Below, one piece after another: positions 33,222 to 41,942 of a DNA stretch of 64,000 nt. The number at the start of each line of letters is the position of its first letter. Positions within the stretch are counted from its first letter, which is position 1. The stretch is from Sphingobium yanoikuyae. GTDB lineage: Bacteria; Pseudomonadota; Alphaproteobacteria; Sphingomonadales; Sphingomonadaceae. The translations under genes and the position numbers were made by a program. Below the pieces are notes generated by a model. It did not search any database. It was not told the origin of the DNA and saw only the letters and a list, made by a program, of their open reading frames with translations. The stretch is from the NCBI RefSeq assembly GCF_034424525.1, contig NZ_CP139979.1, forward strand, positions 4,921,501 through 4,985,500, in the 5' to 3' direction.

Positions 33222-35745
33222 CCGTTCCAATCCGCCCGCATCGTCCTTCGCCTATCGCCTGCGCCGTGGCGCCGGGGGCATTGCCGACCGGTTGAAGCCC
33301 TTGTGGCAGCGCCGCCTATTCCGCTGGGCCGCGATCCTGCTGGGCGGCTTCCTGCTCGCCATCTTCCTGTTCTGGCTGATCTTTGCGCGCGGCCTGCCCG
33401 ACGCGACCTCGCTGCTCGAATATGAGCCGCCGCTGCCGACCATGGTGCGCGACATCAATGGCCAGCCGGTCCACAGCTATGCGCGCGAACGCCGGGTCCA
33501 GCTGCAATATAGCGATTATCCCCAGCAGCTGATCCACGCCTATCTGGCGGCCGAGGACAAGACCTTCTTCGAGCATCATGGCGTCGACATTCCCGGTTTT
33601 GCCGGCGCGGTGTTTGACTATGCCAGCAAGCTCGGCTCGGGCCAGCGCGCCCGTGGCGGCTCCACCATTACCCAGCAGGTGGCGAAGAATCTGCTGATCG
33701 GCGACGAATATTCGCCCACGCGCAAGGTGAAGGAAATGATCCTCGCCTGGCGCATGGAAAATGTTCTCACCAAGCAGCAGATCCTCGAACTCTATCTCAA
33801 TCAGATCTTCCTCGGCCGGAACGCCTATGGCGTGCAGGCGGCGGCGCGGGCCTATTTCGACAAGGACGTCGCCGATCTCCAGCTGCATGAAATGGCCTAT
33901 TTGGCGATCCTGCCCAAGGGGCCGGCCAATTATCGCCCGGAAAGCACCACCGGCCATGCCCGCGCGATCGACCGTCGCAACTGGGCGCTGGGCGAGATGG
34001 AGAAGAATGGCTGGATCAGCGCGGCCCAGCGCGACGCCGCCATCGCCCTGCCGCTCGGCACCGTTGCCGCCCATGGTTCCAGCTTCGACGCTAACGCCGG
34101 CGGCTATTATATGGAGGAGGTGCGTCGTCGCCTGATCCAGCAGTTCGGCGAAAAGGCGGAGGATGGCCCCAACAGCGTCTATGCCGGCGGCCTGTGGGTG
34201 CGCAGCCCCTATGATCCCGTCGCGCAGGACCATACCCAGACCGCGCTGCGCAACGGCCTGTTGCGCTTTGGTGCCGGCCGCGGCTGGTCCGGCCCGGTCG
34301 GCCATATCGACCCCGACAAGGGCTGGGAACGCGAACTCGCTGCCAGCTTCATCAGCGTCGATTATGCCGGCTGGCGCGTCGCCGCCGTCATCAGCCGTGA
34401 CCGCAGCGGCGCACAGATCGGCTTTGCCGACGGCACCACAGGTGCGCTGCCCGCCAGCCTGGCGCAGCTGCCCTATCGCCGCACCGGTGGCCCCGCCATC
34501 TCGGCGATGAAGCCGGGCGACCTGATCCTTGTCGCCCGTGACGGCGCCAGCTGGGCGCTGCGCAATATTCCCGAAGTGTCGGGCGGCATGGTGGTGGAGG
34601 AAGTGCATTCGGGCCGCATTCGCGCGATGCAGGGCGGCTTCGACTATCGTCTCTCCTCCTACAACCGCGCGACCCAGGCGCAGCGTCAGCCCGGCTCGAC
34701 GATCAAGCCCTTCGTCTATGCCGCCGCGCTCGACAATGGCATGACGCCGGCCTCGATCATCGTCGACGGTCCCTTGTGCGTCTATCAGGGCGCGGGCCTT
34801 GGCCAGAAATGCTTCCGCAACTTCTCGGGCGGCAGTGCCGGGCCGCAGACGATGCGCTGGGGCGTCGAACAATCGCGCAACCTGATGACCGTGCGCGCCG
34901 CCAGCCAGACCGGCATGGACCGGGTCGTGCGCACCATCAAGAATATGGGCATCGGCGACTATCAGCCCTATCTGTCCTTCGCGCTGGGCGCGGGCGAGAC
35001 GACGGTGGAGCGCATGGTCAACGCCTATGCCACGCTCGCCAATCAGGGGCGGCAATTCGCGCCCAAGCTGATGGACTATGTCCAGGACCGGCGCGGCAAG
35101 GTGATCTGGCCCGAACGCTGGCATCCTTGCGACAATTGCAACATGGCCAATTGGGACGGCAAGCCGATGCCGCGCTTCGGTTTCGAGGGGCGTCAGGTGA
35201 TGAACCCGATGACCGCCTATCAGGTCGTCCATATCACCGAAGGCGTGATCCAGCGCGGCACCGCGACCGTGCTCGCCGACCTCAAGCGCCCGCTGTTCGG
35301 CAAGACCGGCACCACCAATGGCCCGACCAATGTCTGGTTCGTCGGCGGCTCGCCCGACCTCGTTGCCGGCGTCTATATCGGCTATGACCAGCCGCGTAGC
35401 CTGGGCGGCTGGGCACAGGGCGGCCGCATCGCCGCGCCGATCTGGAAGGAGGCGATGGCGCCGATCCTGGAGACCATCCCCAAGACGCCCTTCATCGCCC
35501 CGGCCGGCATCCGCATGGTCGCTATCGACCGCCGCTCGGGCAAGCGCGTCTATGGCGCCTGGCCGACCGATGAGCCCAAGCCCGCGGTCATTTGGGAAGC
35601 GTTCAGGCCCGAATCCGAACCGCGCCGCACCATCCGCAAGGAGGAGGCGGAGGCCCAGGCCAAGGTCGCGGCCAAGGCCGACGCGGTCCGCACCCGTCAG
35701 CGCAACGACGCCGACTTCCTGCAGGACCAGGGCGGCATCTATTGA
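33211..35745 (+). CDS. mrcA: Penicillin-binding protein 1A (glycosyltransferase/transpeptidase)
   Basis: A bifunctional wall synthase of 844 residues. After a basic cytoplasmic start comes one membrane helix (about 45-65). The GT51 glycosyltransferase domain contains AAEDKTFFEHHGVD (catalytic Glu), GGSTITQQVAKNL and KEMILAWRMENVLTKQQILE. The transpeptidase domain has SxxK in QPGSTIKPFVYAAAL (about residue 495), SxN in VEQSRNLMTV and KTG in FGKTGTTNGPTNVWFVG. A charged tail ends the protein. ATG 33211 lies in a hairpin without a clear ribosome site, and no better in-frame start was found up to the TAG at 33133. Confidence 0.95.
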   Translation: MEEARSNPPASSFAYRLRRGAGGIADRLKPLWQRRLFRWAAILLGGFLLAIFLFWLIFARGLPDATSLLEYEPPLPTMVRDINGQPVHSYARERRVQLQYSDYPQQLIHAYLAAEDKTFFEHHGVDIPGFAGAVFDYASKLGSGQRARGGSTITQQVAKNLLIGDEYSPTRKVKEMILAWRMENVLTKQQILELYLNQIFLGRNAYGVQAAARAYFDKDVADLQLHEMAYLAILPKGPANYRPESTTGHARAIDRRNWALGEMEKNGWISAAQRDAAIALPLGTVAAHGSSFDANAGGYYMEEVRRRLIQQFGEKAEDGPNSVYAGGLWVRSPYDPVAQDHTQTALRNGLLRFGAGRGWSGPVGHIDPDKGWERELAASFISVDYAGWRVAAVISRDRSGAQIGFADGTTGALPASLAQLPYRRTGGPAISAMKPGDLILVARDGASWALRNIPEVSGGMVVEEVHSGRIRAMQGGFDYRLSSYNRATQAQRQPGSTIKPFVYAAALDNGMTPASIIVDGPLCVYQGAGLGQKCFRNFSGGSAGPQTMRWGVEQSRNLMTVRAASQTGMDRVVRTIKNMGIGDYQPYLSFALGAGETTVERMVNAYATLANQGRQFAPKLMDYVQDRRGKVIWPERWHPCDNCNMANWDGKPMPRFGFEGRQVMNPMTAYQVVHITEGVIQRGTATVLADLKRPLFGKTGTTNGPTNVWFVGGSPDLVAGVYIGYDQPRSLGGWAQGGRIAAPIWKEAMAPILETIPKTPFIAPAGIRMVAIDRRSGKRVYGAWPTDEPKPAVIWEAFRPESEPRRTIRKEEAEAQAKVAAKADAVRTRQRNDADFLQDQGGIY

Positions 35746-35775
35746 GGGACGGGCGCGTCGGCGCCCGCCCTCTTT
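35744..35775. terminator. Terminator between convergent PBP1a and hypothetical gene
   Basis: GAGGGACGGGCGC and GCGCCCGCCCTC form an imperfect GC-rich stem with loop GTCG, followed by a short T-run. It lies directly on the PBP1a stop codon, 33 bp before the convergent gene ends. Confidence 0.65.
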
Positions 35776-35778
35776 CCC

Positions 35779-36213
35779 TCAGCAGTGGCGTGGATTGGCG
35801 TCGCGGATCGACAGGCTGGCGGCGCCGCGCCGGCCCTCCAGCGCCTGCGCCAGCAGGATCTGGGTTGATCGCACCGCATAGCAGAAGGCGCAGGCGATCG
35901 CGTCGCTGCAGGCATAGGGAACGGGGCCGGTCCAGCGCGCCTGCAACAGGTCGATCAGCAGATTCTCGTCTTCGCTCAGGCGCGGTCCCCGGCCGGTGCG
36001 CAGTCCATGGCCGGTCACCTGCTCGCCCAGACGCAACAGGCTGTCGAGTGCAGGCGATAGCTGTTCGCAGCCATAGCGCCGCAGCCGCAGGTGCAACTGG
36101 GCCATCGCCGGCCGGCGTCGGCGTCGCGCCGCTGCCCAGCAACGCACGGCGTCGAGCAGGATATAGAGGGTGGCCGGGCTGTGCGTCGCCGGCATGGGCG
36201 TGGTCGGGTTCAT
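35779..36213 (-). CDS. Hypothetical protein, cysteine-containing, helical (144 aa)
   Basis: A 144-residue protein that I do not recognise. It is helical and basic in the first half (LYILLDAVRCWAAARRRRRP), with a conserved-looking core YGCEQLSPALDSLLRLGEQV and a C-terminal part rich in Cys and Ala (VPYACSDAIACAFCYAVRST). The last residues are SIRDANPRHC. No signal peptide is seen. AAAGG lies 8 bp before ATG 36213; ATG 36228 is an alternative. It is convergent with PBP1a and divergent from prfB. Confidence 0.6.
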   Translation of the reverse strand: MNPTTPMPATHSPATLYILLDAVRCWAAARRRRRPAMAQLHLRLRRYGCEQLSPALDSLLRLGEQVTGHGLRTGRGPRLSEDENLLIDLLQARWTGPVPYACSDAIACAFCYAVRSTQILLAQALEGRRGAASLSIRDANPRHC

Positions 36214-36439
36214 GGGATCGCCTTTCATGGAAAAGGTTTCCCCCTTGATGCGCCGCCCTCGCGCGGGGCGGTCTGCGCCATCGGGCTAAGATGCCATTAT
36301 GTCCGGCAGATTTCGGACCGTTGCCGCGCCGGCCCTCCGGCGGATTGATCTTCCCAAAAAGCCCGGCCTGGGATAGGGGCAGGCGTTTGATGCGTTCGGG
36401 TAGCTGACGCTGGACGCCACGAGATTCTGGAGACCTCCC

Positions 36440-37567
36440 ATGCGCGCCGAAGCGCAGCAATATATCGACCGTATCGACGCCGCGCTGGACTTGCTGCGCC
36501 GCTTCCTCGACTGGGACCGTGCGCTGCGCCGGCTGGACGAGCTGAATGCCCGCGTCGAGGATCCGACCCTGTGGGACAATGCCAAGCTGGCGCAGGAGGT
36601 GATGCGCGAGCGCACACGTCTCGACAGCGCGATCGGCGCCACCCGCGCGATCGAGGCCGAAAAGACCGACAATGCCGAACTGATCGAAATGGCCGAGGCC
36701 GAAGGCGATGAGGATATGGTCTCCGAAGCTATCGCTGCGCTGAAGGCGCTGGCCGAGCGCGCCGACGAGGACAAGATTAAGGCGCTGCTGGCGGGCGAAG
36801 CCGATGCCAGCGACACCTATCTGGAAATCCACGCCGGCGCCGGCGGCACCGAAAGCCAGGACTGGGCCGAAATCCTCAGCCGCATGTATCGCCGCTGGGC
36901 CGAACGGCGCGGCTATAAGGTCGAACTGGTCGACTATCAGGCGGGCGAAACCGCCGGCATCAAGTCGGCCACCTTCCTCATCAAGGGCGAGAATGCCTAT
37001 GGCTATGCCAAGACCGAAAGCGGCGTCCACCGCCTGGTCCGCATCAGCCCCTATGACAGCGCCGCGCGCCGCCATACCAGCTTCTCGTCGGTCTGGGTCT
37101 ATCCGGTGATCGACGACAATATCGATATCGAGGTCAAGGAAAGCGACCTCAAGATCGATACCTATCGCGCCTCGGGTGCGGGCGGCCAGCACGTCAACAC
37201 CACCGACTCCGCGGTCCGCATCACCCACGTGCCCTCGGGCATCATCGTGGCGTCGCAGAATGACCGCTCGCAGCACAAGAACCGCGCCACCGCGATGAAC
37301 ATGCTGAAGGCGCGTCTGTATGAGGCGGAACTGCGCAAGCGCGAGGAAGCGGCATCGACCGACTATGCCGCCAAGACGGAGATCGGCTGGGGCCACCAGA
37401 TCCGCTCCTATGTGCTCCAGCCCTATCAGCTGGTGAAGGATCTGCGCACCGGCGTCACCTCGACCGCCCCCGACGATGTGCTCGATGGCGCGCTCGATCC
37501 GTTCATGGCCGCTGCCCTGTCGCAGAAGGTCACGGGCGAGAAGGTCGATGTGGAGGATGTCGACTGA
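36440..37567 (+). CDS. prfB: Peptide chain release factor 2, no programmed frameshift
   Basis: RF2 terminates translation at UGA and UAA. At 375 residues it is complete in one frame, with no internal UGA frameshift site, as is usual in alphaproteobacteria. The GGQ peptidyl-hydrolysis motif is in RASGAGGQHVNTTDSAV. The stop-codon recognition loop reads VRISPYDSAARRHTSF, so the SPF tripeptide is SPY here. GGAG lies shortly before ATG 36440. The stop codon overlaps by one base the start of a lipoprotein-type methyltransferase gene. Confidence 0.95.
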   Translation: MRAEAQQYIDRIDAALDLLRRFLDWDRALRRLDELNARVEDPTLWDNAKLAQEVMRERTRLDSAIGATRAIEAEKTDNAELIEMAEAEGDEDMVSEAIAALKALAERADEDKIKALLAGEADASDTYLEIHAGAGGTESQDWAEILSRMYRRWAERRGYKVELVDYQAGETAGIKSATFLIKGENAYGYAKTESGVHRLVRISPYDSAARRHTSFSSVWVYPVIDDNIDIEVKESDLKIDTYRASGAGGQHVNTTDSAVRITHVPSGIIVASQNDRSQHKNRATAMNMLKARLYEAELRKREEAASTDYAAKTEIGWGHQIRSYVLQPYQLVKDLRTGVTSTAPDDVLDGALDPFMAAALSQKVTGEKVDVEDVD

Positions 37568-38286
37568 TGATCCGCATGGTGCTGGCGGGGCCGTTGCTCC
37601 TGCTGGCAGCCTGCGGGCCGCTGGCAGGCGGCAACCAGTCGGAACGCGCGGCCGGCGCCGCGTCCTTCCCCCGCGCCGACCGGCCGGTGGCGCCGATCGT
37701 GTCGACCCGCTGGTCGAGCGAGGAAGCGCGCGACCGGGTCAATGAGGCCGAGGACATCATGGACCGGGCCGGCATCCGGCCGGGCATGACCATTGCCGAC
37801 ATTGGTGCTGGCGAGGGCTATTATACCGTGCGCCTGGCCAAGCGCGTCGGCGCCAAGGGCCGGGTTCTGGCCGAGGACATCCTGCCCGAGGTGATCGATG
37901 CGCTCAGCCGTCGCATCACCCGCGAAAACTGGACCAATGTCAGCGTGAAGCTGGGCGCGCCGGAAGATCCCAAGCTGCCCGAAAACAGCTTCGACCGCAT
38001 CTTCATGGTCCATATGTATCATGAGATCGCCGAGCCCTATGCGTTCCTCTGGCATCTCAGCCCCGCGCTGAAAGCCGATGGCGAACTGATCGTGGTCGAT
38101 GCCGATCGGCCGACCGACCAGCATGGCACGCCCCGGCGCCTGCTCACCTGCGAACTGGCGGCAATGGGCTTCCGGCTGGAGGAGATGATCGCCAAGCCGA
38201 CCGCCGGTGGCTATATGGCCCGCTTCCGCCGCAGCACCGCCCGCCCCGATCCGTCCAGCATCGTCCCCTGCGCGCTGCGCGGCTAG
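37567..38286 (+). CDS. Class I SAM-dependent methyltransferase with lipoprotein signal
   Basis: A 239-residue protein that begins with a lipoprotein-type signal (MIRMVLAGPLLLLAACGP; lipobox LAAC, Cys16) and continues as a Rossmann methyltransferase. Motif I is TIADIGAGEGYYTVRLAKRV, motif IV SFDRIFMVHMYHEI, and a C-terminal sheet follows. The start overlaps the prfB stop by one base. A methyltransferase outside the cytoplasm would lack its usual SAM supply, so either the signal is not cleaved or the protein uses another ligand. It lacks the NPPY motif of the release-factor methyltransferase PrmC, so it is not that enzyme. Confidence 0.82.
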   Translation: MIRMVLAGPLLLLAACGPLAGGNQSERAAGAASFPRADRPVAPIVSTRWSSEEARDRVNEAEDIMDRAGIRPGMTIADIGAGEGYYTVRLAKRVGAKGRVLAEDILPEVIDALSRRITRENWTNVSVKLGAPEDPKLPENSFDRIFMVHMYHEIAEPYAFLWHLSPALKADGELIVVDADRPTDQHGTPRRLLTCELAAMGFRLEEMIAKPTAGGYMARFRRSTARPDPSSIVPCALRG

Positions 38287-38299
38287 GGGCCTGCCCAGT

Positions 38300-38480
38300 C
38301 CGGTTCGCGACGCGACAGTTTCATGTCCGCCGAAGTTCACACCGTTATCGGGGTGATTCACCCTATTTGCGCCAGATATGCGCCTGCCGCGCGCCGGTGG
38401 CGCGCCTGTAACGCGACAGCCGGGCAGAACGCGACGCGTCGCTGACGCGCGCCCGAAGCGACAGTGACGCGACAAGGGTG
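38300..38480. other. Structured non-coding intergenic element, copy 2
   Basis: The first part of the 38287-38897 gap. Read on the minus strand it has the ordered blocks GCATATC-GG-GCAAA, CCCGA, TGTGAACTTCGG and CTGTCGCGTCG found on the plus strand at about 7480-7550. A palindrome GGGTGA-T-TCACCC (38351-38363) occupies the place of the hairpin in copy 1. Many GCGAC/GTCGC pentamers are present. It holds no credible ORF. Confidence 0.5.
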
Positions 38481-38605
38481 CGCCAGTCAGGCGCCGGCCA
38501 GCCATTGGCGGGATGTCGCGCATGGATTGGCGGGCACTCTCGTCCATGGACAAGGGTGGAGCAGAGAATGACCGAATAGGAAAGGGCGGCTGACGACAGT
38601 CTCCC

Positions 38606-38670
38606 GTCATTGCGAGCGTAGCGAAGCAATCCCGGCGCGAGATGGATTGCTTCGCTACGCTCGCAATGAC
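38606..38670. repeat. Dispersed palindromic repeat, family C
   Basis: GTCATTGCGAGCGTAGCGAA at 38606-38625 and its complement ending at 38670 form a 25-bp perfect hairpin with a 14-base centre. Elements of this type (GTCATTGCGAGCG...) are scattered in many alphaproteobacterial genomes. Confidence 0.8.
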
Positions 38671-38770
38671 GATCTTCGGCTTTGACAACTGACGACTAAA
38701 GTCGGTCGCAAATTCCTCCTTGCAGGGGAAGATGGTCTAGAAGCGACCAGAAGCGGCCCATCCCATCATC

Positions 38771-38859
38771 GTCACCCTGAACTTGTTTCAGGGTCCATTT
38801 TCCCAATAGACCAATGGCTTGTTAGGCTTGATAGATGCTGAAACAAGTTCAGCATGACG
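38771..38859. repeat. Dispersed palindromic repeat, family D
   Basis: Two facing imperfect palindromes, CCCTGAACTTGTTTCAGGG and ATGCTGAA-ACAAG-TTCAGCAT, flanked by GTCA and TGACG ends. The pair folds into a larger hairpin. This motif is a familiar alphaproteobacterial dispersed repeat. Between 38480 and 38897 I see only repeats C and D and no gene. Confidence 0.78.
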
Positions 38860-38897
38860 TAGGTGGAATGGCCGCTCCCCACCGATGTCGCGCGGAT

Positions 38898-39416
38898 CTA
38901 GTCCCGCGTGCCGGGCTGCCAATCCCTGGCGGCGCGCACGCCGGCCCGGCCGCGCCGCGCCAGTTCGCGTTTCAGGTCCGCGGGATGGGGCGCGATCAGG
39001 AAGCCGAAGCTGACCGTGCCGTCCTTGGTCTCGACCGCATGGTGCAGCCGATGCGCCTGGACGATCCGCTTCATGTAGCGCGAGCGGGCGACATAGCGGT
39101 GGCGCACCCGCTGGTGGACGATGATGTCGTGGAAGCCGAGATAGATAGCGCCATAGGCGGCGACGCCGGCGCCCACGGCCGTTGCCCAATTGCCCCAGCC
39201 CCATTGCACCCCGCCCAGCAGCAGCAGGATGGAGGGCATGGCGAAGATCACGAAATAGAGGTCATTGGCCTCGAAGAAGCCGGTGCGGGGGCGGTGGTGG
39301 CTGGCATGGAGGAACCAGCCCGGCCCATGCATCACCCAGCGGTGCATCACATAGGCAAAACCCTCCATCAGCGCGATCGTGACGACGAAGAGCAGCAGGA
39401 GGGCGATTGGAGGCAT
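38898..39416 (-). CDS. crtZ: Beta-carotene hydroxylase / sterol-desaturase superfamily
   Basis: A 172-residue non-haem di-iron membrane hydroxylase. All histidine boxes of CrtZ are present: EGFAYVMHRWVMHG, LHASHHRPRTGFFEAND, YLGFHDIIVHQRVRHRY and IVQAHRLHHAVETKDG. Four hydrophobic segments anchor it. It adds 3-hydroxyl groups to beta-carotene, giving zeaxanthin, a precursor of nostoxanthin-type yellow pigments of sphingomonads. I use ATG 39416 (AAGG 6 bp upstream) rather than the longer frame from 39485. No other crt gene is adjacent. Confidence 0.92.
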   Translation of the reverse strand: MPPIALLLLFVVTIALMEGFAYVMHRWVMHGPGWFLHASHHRPRTGFFEANDLYFVIFAMPSILLLLGGVQWGWGNWATAVGAGVAAYGAIYLGFHDIIVHQRVRHRYVARSRYMKRIVQAHRLHHAVETKDGTVSFGFLIAPHPADLKRELARRGRAGVRAARDWQPGTRD

Positions 39417-39472
39417 CGCCGCCTTATAGGCAGCGGCGCGGGCCAAGGCGACCCGTAAACACCGCATATAGA

Positions 39473-39570
39473 GCATCGTGCGCAAAAGTGGGAACCGGTT
39501 TTGCGCTTAAAACGATGCGGCAACAAAAACTTAGAGCGCGCGACCTGCGTCGGATATAACGCAGCGCGCT
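39473..39570. repeat. Composite palindromic element upstream of crtZ, family E
   Basis: Two tandem hairpins. The first has arms GCATCGT and GCGCAAAA (39473-39487) pairing with TTTTGCGC and ACGATGC (to 39518). The second is AGCGCG...CTGCGT pairing with ACGCAG-CGCGCT (39535-39570). The GCGCAAAAGTGGGAACCGG core is a known alphaproteobacterial dispersed palindrome. It sits in the 5' region of crtZ. Confidence 0.75.
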
Positions 39571-39574
39571 ATAG

Positions 39575-39610
39575 AAAAGGGCCGCGATCCCCCCTGGAGA
39601 GCGCGGCCCT
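39575..39610 (-). terminator. Intrinsic terminator of the TorF-type porin gene
   Basis: On the minus strand AGGGCCGCG pairs with CGCGGCCCT around a 15-base loop and is followed by TTTTC. It lies 25 bp past the stop codon of the porin gene at 39635. Confidence 0.8.
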
Positions 39611-39634
39611 GTTCATCCCCGAAGGGAAGGCGGA

Positions 39635-40375
39635 TCAGAAGGAGGCGGTGAGCGAACCGAGCACGCCGGCCTTGCTGATATTGTGGCCTGCCGACGAATA
39701 GAGCGACTTGTCGGTGTCGACATAGGATACGCCGAAGGTCAGGTGACCCCAGGTGTAGGTCGCGCCGATATTCCAGTCGGTATATTCCTTGCCGATGGTC
39801 AGGTAGCTCGGACCGAAGCTGTGGCCCAGATGCGCCGACACGCCCAACGGGGTGTTGGGGATCGAGGCCGAGACGTCGCCGGCGAGGTAGAGATTATCTT
39901 CCTTGCCATTGCCGACGGTCAGCGCCTTCGCCTTGGGGGCGTAGTTGGCGGTCAGCTTGGCGGTGGCGGGGCCGAACGTGCCCTTGATCGAGGCATAGGG
40001 CTCGACGAAGTCGGTGTTCGCACCGGCATTGCCCGGATAGTAATAATAGAGGACGCCGACGTCGATCGTCGCGCCGCCGACCGTGGTCGAATAGCCGCCG
40101 ATCAGGTCGAGTTCCTGGTCCGAGCCGTTGGCGACATATTCGTCGATCGAGCTGCCCCAGGTCGAGACATAGAAGCCCGATTCATGGGTGACGGTGATGC
40201 CGCCCTGCAGCGCGAACTTCTTGTTGGTCTGTGAAATGCCGCGGAAGCGATAGTCGCTGACGACGGCCGCATTGCCGGTGACGGTGACCGCGGGAGCGGG
40301 CTCATCCTGGGCCATGGCGGGTGCCGACAGCGCAACAAGAGCGAAGGCCGAGAGGCCGAGAATGGACTTACGCAT
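39635..40375 (-). CDS. TorF-family putative porin
   Basis: A 246-residue outer-membrane beta-barrel protein. The signal peptide (residues 1-22, ending APAMA) is followed by the family start VTGNAAVVSDYRFRGISQTN, many amphipathic strands (YYYYPGNAGANTDF, GATYTWGHLTFGVSYVDTD) and a terminal Phe (LGSLTASF) for BAM recognition. TorF-type proteins are about this size; their substrate is not established. It is a single gene with its own terminator and a 271-bp promoter region (40376-40646). Confidence 0.88.
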   Translation of the reverse strand: MRKSILGLSAFALVALSAPAMAQDEPAPAVTVTGNAAVVSDYRFRGISQTNKKFALQGGITVTHESGFYVSTWGSSIDEYVANGSDQELDLIGGYSTTVGGATIDVGVLYYYYPGNAGANTDFVEPYASIKGTFGPATAKLTANYAPKAKALTVGNGKEDNLYLAGDVSASIPNTPLGVSAHLGHSFGPSYLTIGKEYTDWNIGATYTWGHLTFGVSYVDTDKSLYSSAGHNISKAGVLGSLTASF

Positions 40376-40541
40376 GATAATCCCCTTGATGGTTCTGCGA
40401 TCGTCCCGCCTGCGTCCAGGCGCCTGCCTCTATGCTTCCCCCAGGGGAAGTGGGCCAGCTTGCCTCAACAAGTTTGGCCATGCCTGCGCGCGCTGCGGCG
40501 CACAAGATATTATTGCTATTTCATGTCTTTTGCGTCTTTTA

Positions 40542-40561
40542 TTGTTGCTACGACGCAACAA
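40542..40561. promoter_or_regulatory. Inverted repeat in the porin upstream region
   Basis: TTGTTGC-TACGAC-GCAACAA is a perfect 7-bp dyad in an AT-rich stretch 167 bp before the porin start. It looks like a regulator site rather than a terminator because no T-run follows. The rest of 40376-40646 shows no gene. Confidence 0.45.
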
Positions 40562-40646
40562 GGTGCGCGGCTGCGATCGCCGGATGTCCGGCGTATCTGC
40601 ATGATAAGGCATGATTTATTGGATATTTGAACGCTGTCGCGGTCGC

Positions 40647-41942
40647 TCAGGACGGGGAATGGTCCGAAATGTCGGGCTCATTCATTGCTGGATCATGTCT
40701 ATCCTGCGGCTGCCGCAATTCGATGATCTGGCGCGGATAGGGGACGATGATGCCCTGTGCCTTGAACTTGTCCAGCACCCGCATCAGCACGTCGGATGTC
40801 ACCCCGCCCACGCCATTTTCCGGATCGTTGATCCAGACGCGGATCTCATGCTCCAGCCGATATTGGCCGAGCGCGGTCAGCCATACCTTGGGCTCGGGAT
40901 GCTTGAGCGCGCGCGGGCTTTCCTCGGCCGCTTCCAGCATCAGTTGCTGGGCCAGCGCGATGTCGCTGTCGTTGCTGATCCCCACCGGGATGCGGACGCG
41001 GATATTGCGGTCGGAATAGGACCAGTTCTCCACCTCCTGCGTCATCAGATTTTCGTTGGGGATGAGATGCTTCTTGCCGTCGCGGGTGATGATCGACACG
41101 GCGCGCACGCCGATCTTGCTGACCCAGCCGAAACTGTCGCCGACCGCGATCACGTCACCCGGCTTGATCGATCGGTCCATCAGCAGGATGATGCCGGCGA
41201 TCAGATTGCCGACCGTCTTCTGCAGGCCGAAGCCGACCGCCAAGCCCAGCGCCCCGGAAAAGACGGTGAAGGCGGTGAGGTCGATGCCCAATATGTCGAT
41301 GCCGATGAAGAAGGCGGCGATGATGACGGCGATGCCGGCCAGCTTCTGGCCCAGCAATTTCTGGGTCGGGTCGAGATCGGGCGCCTTCTGGATACTGCGC
41401 CGGATCAGCCGGTTGGCAAGGCGGATGCCGGCAAGCAGCGCAACCAATGTCGCCGCGACCGACAATAGGTCGAGCAGGCTGATCCGCCGCTTGCCCAGCG
41501 TCAGCGCGACATCATCGAGCATCGACCCGACCGGCGCGATGCCGCCGCTGCTGCCCGATATCACCATGACGAACAGCAGCAGGGCGAGCGGGGTGATCGC
41601 CCAGCGCGGGAAGCTGAGCGCCTGCAACAGATGCAGCGCGAACAGGGCGACGGCAAAGGCGAGCGCCGCGCCCAGGATCAGATGGGCGATGCTGTCCGCC
41701 GGCCACAGCGCCAGTGCCGTCGCGAACAGCGGCGCGCTGATCGCATGGCGCAGCATCGGGCGGACATGGGTGGATGCCAGTTCGCTGAGGGCAGGCAGGC
41801 GCTCGCGGATGCGCGGGGCCAGCAGCCGCGCCAGGCCATAGGCCATGGCATGGAGCAGCAGCGCGATGCCGACCGCGATCAGCGGCTGGGTGATGTCCGC
41901 ATTGCCCGGCAGCCGGGCCAGCCATGCGGACAGCTGCGTCAT
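40647..41942 (-). CDS. MscS-family mechanosensitive channel (second of two)
   Basis: A 431-residue channel protein with about six hydrophobic segments before the MscS core. The core has AFTVFSGALGLAVGFGLQKT (pore helix), DRSIKPGDVIAVGDSFGWV and IPNENLMTQEVENWSYSD. It is followed by the cytoplasmic alpha/beta domain. Its start overlaps the stop of metC by four bases (ATGA), so it is the last gene of an sseA-metC-mscS operon. It belongs to a longer subfamily than the channel at 8105-9262. Confidence 0.9.
   Translation of the reverse strand: MTQLSAWLARLPGNADITQPLIAVGIALLLHAMAYGLARLLAPRIRERLPALSELASTHVRPMLRHAISAPLFATALALWPADSIAHLILGAALAFAVALFALHLLQALSFPRWAITPLALLLFVMVISGSSGGIAPVGSMLDDVALTLGKRRISLLDLLSVAATLVALLAGIRLANRLIRRSIQKAPDLDPTQKLLGQKLAGIAVIIAAFFIGIDILGIDLTAFTVFSGALGLAVGFGLQKTVGNLIAGIILLMDRSIKPGDVIAVGDSFGWVSKIGVRAVSIITRDGKKHLIPNENLMTQEVENWSYSDRNIRVRIPVGISNDSDIALAQQLMLEAAEESPRALKHPEPKVWLTALGQYRLEHEIRVWINDPENGVGGVTSDVLMRVLDKFKAQGIIVPYPRQIIELRQPQDRHDPAMNEPDISDHSPS

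Noticed and set aside
37567..38286. PrmC, the release-factor methyltransferase
   Set aside because: Adjacency to prfB suggested it, but the NPPY motif is missing and a lipoprotein signal is present.
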